From Tannerellaceae bacterium (lineage in GTDB: Bacteria; Bacteroidota; Bacteroidia; Bacteroidales; Tannerellaceae), in the NCBI GenBank assembly GCA_031273385.1, contig JAISRY010000111.1, forward strand, positions 1-7,803: a stretch of DNA of 7,803 nucleotides, given 5' to 3'. Shown piece after piece: positions 1 through 7,062 of the stretch; within the stretch, counting starts at the first letter, position 1; each line of letters starts with the position of its first letter. The position numbers and the translations under genes are program-made. The notes beneath the pieces were generated by a model that was given only the letters and a program-made list of their open reading frames with translations, made no database searches and was not told the DNA's origin.

Positions 1-756
1 CCCATCCACAAGATGATCTACGTAGTGGGGAATGAGCAGAACTACCATTTTCAGGTATTATCCATCCTGTTGGATAAGTTGGGCTTTTCGTTCGGGAAAG
101 GGCTGGTGCATTTTTCGTATGGCATGGTCGAATTGCCTGAAGGGAAGATGAAGAGCCGTGAGGGAACCGTCGTGGATGCCGACGACCTGATGGATGAGAT
201 GGTCAATACGGCGCGTGAGATATCCGAGGAGCTGGGCAAGCTGGATGAGATGACGGAGGAAGAGGCCGTCAGGATTTCCCATATCGTAGGGCTGGGTTCG
301 TTGAAGTATTTTATCCTGAAAGTAGACCCGCGAAAGAATATGGTGTTCGACCCGAAAGAGTCGATTGATTTTAACGGCAATACCGGATCCTTTATCCAGT
401 ACACATACGCACGTATCTGTTCGGTATTGCGCAAAGCCGCCGGGCAGGGGATTGGCCTGCCGAAGGAATTAGCGGGATCTATCCCTATCTCAGAGAAAGA
501 GGAAAACCTGATACAGCTCATCGCCGGTTATGCTCCCGTCGTCAAGGAGGCCGGCAAGGAATATAGCCCGGCGCTGATCGCGAACTACATCTACGAGCTG
601 GTCAAAGAGTATAACCAATTCTACCATGATTTCTCCATTCTCAGGGAAGAGAACAGGGAGCTGAAAGAGTTCCGCCTGGTGTTGTCGGCCAATACGGCAA
701 AGGTCATCCGGTCGGGGATGGCATTGCTGGGGATTGAAGTCCCGGAAAGAATGTGA
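1..756 (+). CDS. argS: Arginyl-tRNA synthetase, C-terminal part (5' end outside window)
   Basis: This is a class Ia aminoacyl-tRNA synthetase that charges tRNA-Arg with arginine in the cytoplasm. The frame is open from base 1 (first codons P-I-H-K) to TGA at 754-756, so 251 residues are visible. The family is usually near 600 residues, so roughly the first 345, including the HIGH motif, lie outside. Visible landmarks are the catalytic-core stretch VVGNEQNYHFQV, then the KMSKS-type loop as KMKS (145-156) within PEGKMKSREGTVVDADDL. The C-terminal helical DALR anticodon-binding domain follows, from about SFIQYTYARICSVLRKA to the terminal GIEVPERM. The alternative loop KMKS is normal for many ArgS proteins. 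The gene ends at a strong hairpin terminator and converges with the GH92 gene on the other strand. The promoter is not in the window. The family call is secure. Confidence 0.97.
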   Translation, partial: PIHKMIYVVGNEQNYHFQVLSILLDKLGFSFGKGLVHFSYGMVELPEGKMKSREGTVVDADDLMDEMVNTAREISEELGKLDEMTEEEAVRISHIVGLGSLKYFILKVDPRKNMVFDPKESIDFNGNTGSFIQYTYARICSVLRKAAGQGIGLPKELAGSIPISEKEENLIQLIAGYAPVVKEAGKEYSPALIANYIYELVKEYNQFYHDFSILREENRELKEFRLVLSANTAKVIRSGMALLGIEVPERM

Positions 757-785
757 AAAAGGGCGGCGTTGTGCCGCCTTTTTTT
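756..785. terminator. Bidirectional intrinsic terminator between argS and the GH92 gene
   Basis: The stem GGCGGC (762-767) pairs with GCCGCC (773-778) around the loop GTTGT. An A-run (756-760) precedes it and a run of seven T (779-785) follows it. The A and T runs can extend the stem. Each strand therefore reads as a GC-rich hairpin followed by a U-tract, and the element can end both argS (+) and the GH92 gene (-). It overlaps the last base of the argS stop codon and the GH92 stop codon (784-786). Confidence 0.9.
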
Positions 786-2991
786 ATGGCCTGTCGCTTC
801 CGTCTATGCCGAATACCAGGGATGGAGCGGCGCCCATTTCAAACGCCAATACGCCGCCTGCCGTGATCGCGGCATGGTTGATATAGGATTTGGTATAGGG
901 TTTCCCGTTCAACGTGACATGCTGGATATACCTGTTTTCAGGACTGTTGTTATGAGCGGCTACTTCAAATGTCTTACCACCCCCTACGTTCAGGACAACC
1001 CTGTCGAAAAGAGGACTGCCGAAGACGTAGACGCCTCCTGCGGGTGCGACCTGATAAAAGCCTATTGACGAGAGGATATACCAGGCCGACATCTGCCCCA
1101 CATCTTCATTTCCGCTCAGGCCGGCGGGGACGTCGCGGTAGAGCGTCGCCATCACTTCACGCGCTTTTTCGGCCGTCTTCCACGGTTGTCCGGCGTAAGG
1201 ATAGAGGTAGATCACATGATGGCTGGGTTCGTTGCCATGGGCATATTGCCCGATCAGGCCTGAAATATCGGGAGAGGCTTCGGCGCCCATATCACCCGTT
1301 ACGATAAAGAGGGAATCCAGTTTGCCGACAAACGCCTCTTCGCTCCCGAAAAGGTCGATCAATCCATGCACATCATGCGGGACAAGCCAGGTATATTGCC
1401 AGGCGTTCCCTTCGGTGTAGTCGTCTCCGCGATGCGAAGAGTGGAACGGGCTGAACGGTTCGCGGAATGTGCCGTCCGAAGAGAGGCCGCGCATGAATCG
1501 CGTCTGCGGGTCGAAATAGCGCCGGTACGAACGGCTCCGTTCCGAAAAATAATCGTACGTTTCCTTGTCGCCCAGTTTTTTGGCCACCTGCGCCACACAC
1601 CAGTCCGCCAAGGCATATTCGAGCCCTTTGGCGACGGTTTCGTGCGACGGCTCCTTGTCGTAGGGAAGATAGCCGTATTCTTTCAACAACCCCAGCCCCC
1701 TTTCGTCGAGCAACGCCGATTGCTTCATCGCCTCAAGGGCGGCGCGTGCGTCGACATCGAAGCCTTTCAACACCAGGTCGGCCAACACCGGGATACCGGG
1801 ATTCCCCACCATACAGTTCGTCTCGTTCCCCATCAGGTGCCAGACGGGGAGCTTGCCTTGCCGGCCGTAGATATCCAGCATGGTAGCCGCGATATCCGCC
1901 GCTCTTTCGGGATGGATGATCGTCATCAGCGGATGCGCCGCACGATAGGTGTCCCACAACGAAAAGGTGGTATAATTGGTAAAGGAGCGGTCGTTATACG
2001 ACGTGCCGTCGGCGCCGGGGTAATCGCCGTTGACGTCACAAAAGACCGACGGCGCGACCATCGTATGGTAAAGGGCTGTATAGAAGATCTTTTTGGCGGT
2101 TTCGTCCGTCGTTTCTACCTGTATTTTATTCAGCGCTTCGTTCCAGGTACGGTCGGCTTCCGCTACGGCGCGGTCGAAATCCCAGTGGGGCAACTCGGCG
2201 TCGAGGTTCAGTTTGGCATTGGCGATGCTGACGGGCGACAAGCCCACTTTCACATAGACCGCTTCGCCGGCGGAGGTATCAAAAAAGGCCTGCCCCCAGG
2301 TTTTCCGGCCTTCCGGCGACCTCTCCTCCGTGTATACTTTCATCGGTTTGGAGAAGACGGCTGTAAAATAGACCTTCTGGTCTTTTGCCCAGCCTGTCGA
2401 ATAGCGGTAGCCCGACACGACCGTATCGTTTTCTCTGACCAGATAGCCCTCTACGGGCGCATCCCAGCCGATGCCGTTTTCAAGGTCGATGATGACCCTT
2501 GCCTCATTCGAAGCGGGGAAGGTATATTTATGAAAGCCCGTCCGCTGCGTGGCGGTCAGCTCGACGTCGATACCAAACCGGTCGAGATGAACCGAGTAAT
2601 ACCCCGGCCTTGCGCTTTCCCTGTCGTGCGAAAAGCGGGATACCCCATCGTCGCCTGTCGCCGGCATAAAGGAGATATCGCCCAGGTCGCCGATCCCCGT
2701 CCCGCTCAGGTGGAGATGGCCGAAGCCCCTGATCGTGGAATCGCTGATATGATACCCCGAACACCAGTCCCAGCCTTGGGTAGGCTGCGTCGGGCCGAGC
2801 TGGACGAAGCCGAACGGCACGTTCGCTCCCATAAACACATGCCCATGATCGCCCGTGCCGATATAGGGATCGACATAGTGCGTCAGGCTCTCAACCTCAA
2901 CGGCTACCGCCGCTTTCTCTTCCCTGCAGGAAGAGAAGAGGGCTGCCGCACCGAGCAGCGCCGGCAGGAATAAACGGATTATCTTTTTCAT
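784..2991 (-). CDS. GH92 family exo-alpha-mannosidase, lipoprotein
   Basis: This is a 735-residue glycoside hydrolase of family GH92, a calcium-dependent inverting exo-alpha-mannosidase family active on N-glycan, O-glycan or yeast mannan mannose. Residues 1-22 form a lipoprotein signal: KK, a hydrophobic run, then FSSC with Cys22 as the likely lipidated residue. Phe at -3 is unusual. REE directly after the Cys could act as a Bacteroidetes surface-export signal (inference). Family landmarks in order are VDPYIGTGDHGHVF (40-53), VPFGFVQLGP, GWDWCSGYH (73-81), HLSGTGIGDLGD (94-105), SLWDTYR (344-350), TEGNAWQYTW (526-535), GNEPSHH (586-592) and GNEDVGQMSAWY (627-638). By family knowledge, Glu527 fits the general acid and Asp630 the base. 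The length is usual for the family. The start ATG is 12 bp after the topA stop and is preceded by A-rich sequence, which suggests co-transcription. The linkage cleaved (alpha-1,2 is commonest in the family) cannot be read from the sequence. Confidence 0.95.
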   Translation of the reverse strand: MKKIIRLFLPALLGAAALFSSCREEKAAVAVEVESLTHYVDPYIGTGDHGHVFMGANVPFGFVQLGPTQPTQGWDWCSGYHISDSTIRGFGHLHLSGTGIGDLGDISFMPATGDDGVSRFSHDRESARPGYYSVHLDRFGIDVELTATQRTGFHKYTFPASNEARVIIDLENGIGWDAPVEGYLVRENDTVVSGYRYSTGWAKDQKVYFTAVFSKPMKVYTEERSPEGRKTWGQAFFDTSAGEAVYVKVGLSPVSIANAKLNLDAELPHWDFDRAVAEADRTWNEALNKIQVETTDETAKKIFYTALYHTMVAPSVFCDVNGDYPGADGTSYNDRSFTNYTTFSLWDTYRAAHPLMTIIHPERAADIAATMLDIYGRQGKLPVWHLMGNETNCMVGNPGIPVLADLVLKGFDVDARAALEAMKQSALLDERGLGLLKEYGYLPYDKEPSHETVAKGLEYALADWCVAQVAKKLGDKETYDYFSERSRSYRRYFDPQTRFMRGLSSDGTFREPFSPFHSSHRGDDYTEGNAWQYTWLVPHDVHGLIDLFGSEEAFVGKLDSLFIVTGDMGAEASPDISGLIGQYAHGNEPSHHVIYLYPYAGQPWKTAEKAREVMATLYRDVPAGLSGNEDVGQMSAWYILSSIGFYQVAPAGGVYVFGSPLFDRVVLNVGGGKTFEVAAHNNSPENRYIQHVTLNGKPYTKSYINHAAITAGGVLAFEMGAAPSLVFGIDGSDRP

Positions 2992-3003
2992 TTTCTGCTA
3001 TGA

Positions 3004-5349
3004 TTAGTTCTTTTTTGTACTCTTCTTCTTTTTAGAAGCCGGTTTTTCGCCGGCCGAACGGACGATCGCCATCGCATCTTCCAGCGTAAGCGCTTCGGGA
3101 TGTTTTACCGTCTTGGGTATTTTGTAGTTGCTCCCTTTATAGGCGATGTAGGGGCCGAAACGGCCATTCATAATGCCCAGCTCGGGATCTTCGGCAAACG
3201 TTTTGATATGGCGCTTTTCGTCTTTCTGGCGTTTCTCGCCGATCAGCAGAATAGCCTCATCGAGCGTGATGGTGAGCGGGTTCATATCTTTCGGGATGGA
3301 GGTGAACTTGCTGTCGTGGCGGAGAAAAGGCCCGAAACGGCCAACGGCGGCGACAACGGTTTTCCCCTCATACTCCCCTATCGTACGCGGCAGGTCGAAA
3401 AGTTTGAGCGCCTCTTCCAGCGTCATGGTTTCGATGGATTGCCCTTTCATCAGGGAGGCGAATTGCGGTTTGGGAGAGGTTTTGTCCTCCGGATTAGCCG
3501 CCCCCAACTGGGCAATGGGGCCGAAACGCCCGATCTTGACAAACACCGGGTTTCCCGTCTTCGGATCAATCCCCAGTTCGCGTTCCCCCACCTTATGCTC
3601 CGTCTTGGCCGCCGAAACGGTTTCCACGATCGGGTGGAAAATGGTATAAAAATGGTCGATCACCTCCGTCCAGTTCATCTCGCCGTCGGCGATCGCGTCA
3701 AATTCCTTTTCTACGTTCGCCGTAAAGTTATAGTCCAATACATGGGGGAAATACATCATCAGGAAATCGTTCACCACCATGCCGATATCGCTTGGGATGA
3801 GCTTGTTGCGGTCGGCGCCCGCTATCTCCTGCTTCGTCTCTTCCCGGATGATGCCGCCGGCGAGCGTGATCAGCGTATAGCGGCGTTCCACCCCCTCGCG
3901 GTCTCCTTTCTCCACATAGCCGCGGTTCTGTATGGTCTGTATCGTGGGGGCATAGGTAGAGGGGCGGCCAATGCCCAGCTCTTCCATCCGGCGCACCAGG
4001 CTCGCTTCGGTGTATCGCGGAGGACGCTGCGTAAAGCGTTCGGTGGCCGTAATGTCATGCAGCGCCAACACATCATGCAGGTTGACAGCGGGTAACAACC
4101 CGTTTTCCTGCTCTTTCTCATGCTCGTCGTCGACGCTTTCGCGGTAGGCCTGCAGAAAACCGTCGAACGTGAGGACTTCGCCCACGGCGGTAAATTTCTC
4201 TTTCTGCCCCGATATATCTACGGAGATCGTCGTCCGTTCCAGTTCGGCGTCCGCCATTTGGCTGGCGATCGTCCGTTTGCGGATCAACTCGTAAAGCTTC
4301 TTCTCCTGGGGGGTGCCGCTGATATCGGTTTGGCTGATATAGGTCGGGCGGATGGCTTCGTGCGCCTCCTGCGCGCCTTTGCTTTTTGTGGTATACTTGC
4401 GCGCCTTATAATATTTCTCGCCGTATGTTTCGAGGATGGCCTCTTTCGCCGTCCCCAGCGCCAGATTGCTCAGGTTGACCGAATCGGTACGCATATAGGT
4501 GATCAATCCCGATTCGTACAAACGTTGGGCGATCATCATGGTTTGCGAAACGGAATAGCCCAGCTTGCGGGCGGCCTCCTGCTGCAATGTCGACGTGGTA
4601 AAAGGGGGAGCGGGCGATTTCTTTACCGGCTTTTTCGTGATATCGTCGATGGTAAAAGAGGCGTTCCGGCATGATTCCAGAAAGGCGTTGGCCTCCTCTT
4701 TGGTTTGCAGCCTCCTGTTCAGCTCCGCTTTAAGCGGCGTACTCCCGTCCGGAAGTATAAAACCGGCGATCACGCGGAATGAGGCTTCGGCGACAAAATC
4801 ATTGATTTCCCGTTCGCGTTCGACGATCAAACGAACGGCCACCGATTGCACACGCCCTGCCGACAACGCCGGCTTCACTTTCCGCCACAGGATGGGCGAG
4901 AGCTCAAACCCGACGATCCTGTCCAGTACCCTTCGCGCTTGCTGGGCGTCTACCAGGTGTATGTCGATGCTTCTGGGCGTGTCGATGGCGTGCAGAATGG
5001 CATTTTTGGTGATTTCGTGAAAAACGATCCGTTTTGTTTTTTCCGGTTGCAGCTTCAACACTTCGCTTAAATGCCAGGATATGGCTTCTCCCTCGCGGTC
5101 TTCATCGGAGGCGAGCCATACGGTATTGGCCTTTTTCGCTGCTGATTTTAATTCGGCTACCAGTTTTTTCTTCTCATCCGGTATCACATACTGGGGGGTG
5201 TAGTTATTTTCAATCTCTACACTAAACTCTTTTGCCTTTAAATCACGAATATGGCCATAGCTCGACATGACTCTAAAATCCTTCCCTAAGAATTTTTCAA
5301 TAGTCTTTGCTTTGGCCGGAGATTCCACGATTACGAGTTGATTCTGCAT
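3004..5349 (-). CDS. topA: DNA topoisomerase I (type IA)
   Basis: This 781-residue enzyme relaxes negatively supercoiled DNA through a transient 5'-phosphotyrosine break. The N-terminal TOPRIM domain shows LVIVESPAKAKTIEKFLG (5-22) with Glu9, and the acidic metal-binding motif SDEDREGEAI (81-90) with Asp82 and Asp84. The strand-passage core includes SAGRVQSVAVRLIVERERE (163-181). The catalytic tyrosine is Tyr285 in GLITYMRTDS, followed by Arg287. PPRYTEASLVRRMEELGIGRPSTYAPTI lies at 443-470. The C-terminus has no four-cysteine zinc fingers. It carries three GRFGP-type topoisomerase C-terminal repeats (607-611, 670-674, 729-733) and a lysine-rich tail (KKKKSTKK), a DNA-binding arrangement known from Bacteroidetes and other phyla. 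The start was chosen because MQNQLVIVESPAKA is the expected N-terminus. It lies about 25 nt below a predicted start point. It is the first gene of a likely topA-GH92 transcription unit. Confidence 0.98.
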   Translation of the reverse strand: MQNQLVIVESPAKAKTIEKFLGKDFRVMSSYGHIRDLKAKEFSVEIENNYTPQYVIPDEKKKLVAELKSAAKKANTVWLASDEDREGEAISWHLSEVLKLQPEKTKRIVFHEITKNAILHAIDTPRSIDIHLVDAQQARRVLDRIVGFELSPILWRKVKPALSAGRVQSVAVRLIVEREREINDFVAEASFRVIAGFILPDGSTPLKAELNRRLQTKEEANAFLESCRNASFTIDDITKKPVKKSPAPPFTTSTLQQEAARKLGYSVSQTMMIAQRLYESGLITYMRTDSVNLSNLALGTAKEAILETYGEKYYKARKYTTKSKGAQEAHEAIRPTYISQTDISGTPQEKKLYELIRKRTIASQMADAELERTTISVDISGQKEKFTAVGEVLTFDGFLQAYRESVDDEHEKEQENGLLPAVNLHDVLALHDITATERFTQRPPRYTEASLVRRMEELGIGRPSTYAPTIQTIQNRGYVEKGDREGVERRYTLITLAGGIIREETKQEIAGADRNKLIPSDIGMVVNDFLMMYFPHVLDYNFTANVEKEFDAIADGEMNWTEVIDHFYTIFHPIVETVSAAKTEHKVGERELGIDPKTGNPVFVKIGRFGPIAQLGAANPEDKTSPKPQFASLMKGQSIETMTLEEALKLFDLPRTIGEYEGKTVVAAVGRFGPFLRHDSKFTSIPKDMNPLTITLDEAILLIGEKRQKDEKRHIKTFAEDPELGIMNGRFGPYIAYKGSNYKIPKTVKHPEALTLEDAMAIVRSAGEKPASKKKKSTKKN

Positions 5350-5380
5350 ATCTTCATATATTTCTGTTAGAAAACGACTG

Positions 5381-5411
5381 CAAACTTACATAAATAATTG
5401 AAGTATGCGAA
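5381..5411 (-). promoter_or_regulatory. Predicted Bacteroidetes-type promoter of topA
   Basis: On the minus strand TAAGTTTG (5388 down to 5381) is a perfect match to the Bacteroidetes -7 consensus TAnnTTTG. Nineteen bases further upstream is TTCG (5411-5408), a three-of-four match to the -33 element TTTG. The predicted start is near 5375, about 25 nt before the topA ATG. This rests on motif and spacing only. Confidence 0.6.
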
Positions 5412-5440
5412 GTTTGTGGAAGAAAAAATAGGATAAACAA

Positions 5441-5507
5441 GCGGAAATGGCAGGAGTTTCCGCCATTGCCCGTAATCGCTTGGCGATACCAAAAGAACAA
5501 ACTTTTG
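5441..5507 (-). terminator. Hairpin cluster downstream of the ATPase gene, possible weak terminator
   Basis: The gap after the ATPase stop holds three perfect small inverted repeats: CAAAAG/CTTTTG (5490-5495, 5502-5507), ATCGC/GCGAT (5475-5479, 5483-5487) and GCGGAAA/TTTCCGC (5441-5447, 5457-5463). An alternative pairing AATGGC/GCCATT (5446-5451, 5462-5467) excludes the last one. Read on the minus strand, the GC-containing hairpin is followed by a T-rich but broken tract (TTGTTTATCCTATTTTTT). It could therefore end the ATPase transcript before topA. The absence of a clean U-run makes this a weak call. Confidence 0.4.
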
Positions 5508-5515
5508 ACAAAATG

Positions 5516-6727
5516 TCATGGGGTGAGCGTATAGCCGTATGCCGGCAAAACGTCTATTTGTTTGCCGTTTTGTATATAGGCGTCTTTCTGGTTATAGGTG
5601 ATGATCAGGCCTTTGTCGCAATGGAAAAAGTCCATGGCTCCCTGTAAGCCGCGCTGCTCACGTTCCCTGTTTTCGGGCGTTAGTTCGTAGCAAACTTGTA
5701 CCAACTGCTCTATTTTCCCGTTTTCCATGACGACAAAATCACATTCACAGCCGTTTTCGTTGAAATAATAGATCTCTTTCCCCGATTGCCGGAGATGCCA
5801 ATAGATCATATTTTCAAGCGAATGGCCGTAATCTTTTGTAAATGATATGGAGGCGATTTTTATGATTCCGGGATCTATCACATACACCTTACGCGGGTTG
5901 ACGGACTGTGCTTTGGCCGAATAACTGAATTTCGGCATGAAGCTGACCAAATAGGTGTCTTCCAAATAGGAGAAGTACTCCAGCATGGTCGCTATCTTTA
6001 TCCCTAACGGCTGTTGTAACTTGCTTGCCGTAACAAGATTACCAACGTTTGACACTAAAAAGACCGCAAGACGCTTCAACGCGCGGACATCCCGGATGCC
6101 ATGCCTGACCACAATATCACGGTTCAGGATATCCTGAAACAAAGCGGTCAGGATATCCGTGTTTTTGGTTTTGACATATTCGGGAAAACCGCCTGTATCC
6201 ATGTATTTTTGCCATGAATGAACATCGGGCGGCAAGGATTTGAACGACAGAAATTCGCGGTACGAGAAAGGGAAAAGTTCCTTTGTGATGTGCCGTCCCG
6301 TGAGTTTTGTGCCTAATTCGCGACTGAGCAACGAGGCATTGGAGCCTGTGATCACGATCTTAAATCCCTCATCCAGTTTTTGCCTGACATACAATTCCCA
6401 ATGAGGGATCACCTGTATCTCGTCAAGAAACAACACATCGCTTTTTGAACCGGCAATGATGTGGTCTAACAATTGAAAATCAGCTAATTCAAAACCGAAC
6501 AGCCGCGGATCGTCAAAGTTCAGGTAGAGTGTGTGTTGCTTATCGCATTTCAGTAATTGAAGCAACAGGGTGCTTTTCCCACATCGGCGAATGCCTGAAA
6601 TGATCAATGCATGGGTTCGTATGTCGGGCAGTGCGGGCAGTAACTCTCGTTGCAATCCGGTGCCCTGACGTTGCATCCTGCGCCGTTGCGCGTCTATTAC
6701 TTGCTGTATGACTGTTTGTTGTATCAT
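5516..6727 (-). CDS. AAA_14/DUF4143 ATPase (COG1373-type), function unknown
   Basis: This 403-residue protein has the AAA_14 plus DUF4143 layout common as an accessory gene in Bacteroidetes. No biological role is firmly established for the family. The ATPase part shows Walker A GIRRCGKST (45-53), Walker B DVLFLDEIQ (97-105) and a sensor-like ITGSNASLL (126-134). The middle has PFSYREFL and TGGFPEYV (178-185), typical of the family. The C-terminal part, from about 195, contains DPGI (285-288), ENMIYWHLRQSGKEIYYF (305-322), ECDFVV (328-333) and LVQVCYEL (342-349). This resembles the PD-(D/E)XK-like fold of DUF4143, but the usual E-x-K end is Q-V-C here, so nuclease activity is doubtful. No transmembrane segment or signal peptide is seen. 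The codons and flanks are more AT-rich than in topA or ilvD. The gene stands alone between two housekeeping units, which suggests later insertion. The ATG at 6725-6727 fits the family N-terminus (IQQTVIQQVIDAQ). Confidence 0.9.
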   Translation of the reverse strand: MIQQTVIQQVIDAQRRRMQRQGTGLQRELLPALPDIRTHALIISGIRRCGKSTLLLQLLKCDKQHTLYLNFDDPRLFGFELADFQLLDHIIAGSKSDVLFLDEIQVIPHWELYVRQKLDEGFKIVITGSNASLLSRELGTKLTGRHITKELFPFSYREFLSFKSLPPDVHSWQKYMDTGGFPEYVKTKNTDILTALFQDILNRDIVVRHGIRDVRALKRLAVFLVSNVGNLVTASKLQQPLGIKIATMLEYFSYLEDTYLVSFMPKFSYSAKAQSVNPRKVYVIDPGIIKIASISFTKDYGHSLENMIYWHLRQSGKEIYYFNENGCECDFVVMENGKIEQLVQVCYELTPENREREQRGLQGAMDFFHCDKGLIITYNQKDAYIQNGKQIDVLPAYGYTLTP

Positions 6728-6762
6728 AATTTATTTTTGCTTTAGGAAGTATAAAGGTACAA

Positions 6763-6810
6763 CTTTATTTATTACTAACAAACAAATCTATTCATTACTA
6801 ATAAATAAGT
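6763..6810. repeat. Imperfect inverted repeat around the ATPase promoter
   Basis: The arms 6764-6778 (TTTATTTATTACTAA) and 6795-6809 (TTACTAATAAATAAG) are reverse complements except for one mismatch (6775/6798) and one G-T pair. The 16-nt spacer holds the predicted -7 element of the ATPase gene (6783-6790). The sequence is AT-rich, so some symmetry is expected by chance, but the length and the position over a promoter fit an operator. Confidence 0.5.
6783..6790 (-). promoter_or_regulatory. Predicted -7 promoter element of the ATPase gene
   Basis: On the minus strand the sequence is TAGATTTG, a perfect TAnnTTTG match. It predicts a start near 6777 and a 5' untranslated region of about 50 nt. 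No TTTG is seen at the expected -33 distance, so the promoter may be weak or depend on an activator. It lies in the loop of the inverted repeat at 6763-6810. Confidence 0.45.
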
Positions 6811-6861
6811 GTGTTTGTCGCAATCTGCAATTCATTATCTTTACTCCCGTTTTGCTGCATT

Positions 6862-6893
6862 TTTGAAAGGAAAAGGAAGAAAAAACTTTCAAA
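6862..6893. repeat. 8-bp perfect inverted repeat just upstream of the ilvD promoter
   Basis: TTTGAAAG (6862-6869) and CTTTCAAA (6886-6893) are perfect reverse complements separated by a 16-nt all-purine spacer. The right arm ends four bases before the predicted -33 element (6897-6900). The position suits a regulator-binding site. No specific regulator can be named. Confidence 0.4.
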
Positions 6894-6896
6894 TTC

Positions 6897-6927
6897 TTTG
6901 TTCGTATGGATTATTGTTCTACATTTG
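6897..6927 (+). promoter_or_regulatory. Bacteroidetes-type promoter of the ilvD leader
   Basis: The -33 element TTTG (6897-6900) and the -7 element TACATTTG (6920-6927) both match the Bacteroidetes consensus exactly, with a 19-bp spacer. Transcription should begin near 6933. That leaves about 26 nt before the leader ORF and about 165 nt of leader before the terminator. Confidence 0.75.
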
Positions 6928-6959
6928 CGACGGTAAAATTAAAATGAAACGGATAGATA

Positions 6960-7019
6960 ATGGGTTATAACTTTTTACATGGTTTTCTCGTGGTGCGCTT
7001 TCTAGTCATTAGCAGGTGA
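6960..7019 (+). CDS. Branched-chain amino-acid leader peptide of the ilvD attenuator
   Basis: This short ORF encodes MGYNFLHGFLVVRFLVISR (19 residues) and ends in TGA at 7017-7019. Seven residues are Leu (3), Val (3) or Ile (1), and they cluster as L-V-V (6987-6995) and L-V-I (7002-7010), immediately before the antiterminator. These are the end products, or the branch product Leu, of the pathway in which the downstream gene ilvD acts. An in-frame TAG (6954-6956) sits just before the ATG, so 6960 is the only ATG start. There is no clear Shine-Dalgarno site; the upstream sequence is A-rich, as is usual in Bacteroidetes. It is analogous in role to the enteric ilv leader peptides, and homology is not claimed. 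The peptide itself probably has no function; its translation is the sensor. Confidence 0.8.
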   Translation: MGYNFLHGFLVVRFLVISR

Positions 7020-7062
7020 GGAGAAAGGTGTGTAAGAAATTATAAGTGATCAGCATATTCTT

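Noticed and set aside
769..1068. Open frame of 99 residues on the plus strand after argS
   Set aside because: It lies antisense inside the GH92 gene, begins in the terminator hairpin and has no family resemblance.
1366..2973. Long plus-strand open frame (535 residues) antisense to the GH92 gene
   Set aside because: It mirrors a GC-rich gene with clear GH92 signatures. Its translation is low-complexity, Arg/Gly-rich and unlike any known family, so it is a shadow frame.
3100..4095. Plus-strand open frame (331 residues) antisense to topA
   Set aside because: TopA has complete catalytic motifs on the minus strand. This frame is the opposite-strand shadow with atypical composition.
5447..5647. 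Plus-strand ORF of 66 residues starting near the end of the ATPase gene
   Set aside because: Two thirds of it is antisense to the conserved ATPase C-terminus, and no promoter or ribosome-binding signal supports it.
6732..6739. Plus-strand TATTTTTG matching the -7 promoter consensus
   Set aside because: There is no TTTG at the right distance (the nearest spacer is 13 bp), and the stretch is AT-rich, so a chance match is likely.
6944..6970. Alternative leader ORF MKRIDNGL overlapping the start of the BCAA leader
   Set aside because: It has only two branched-chain codons, stops well before the antiterminator and does not fit the control logic. It might still compete for initiation.
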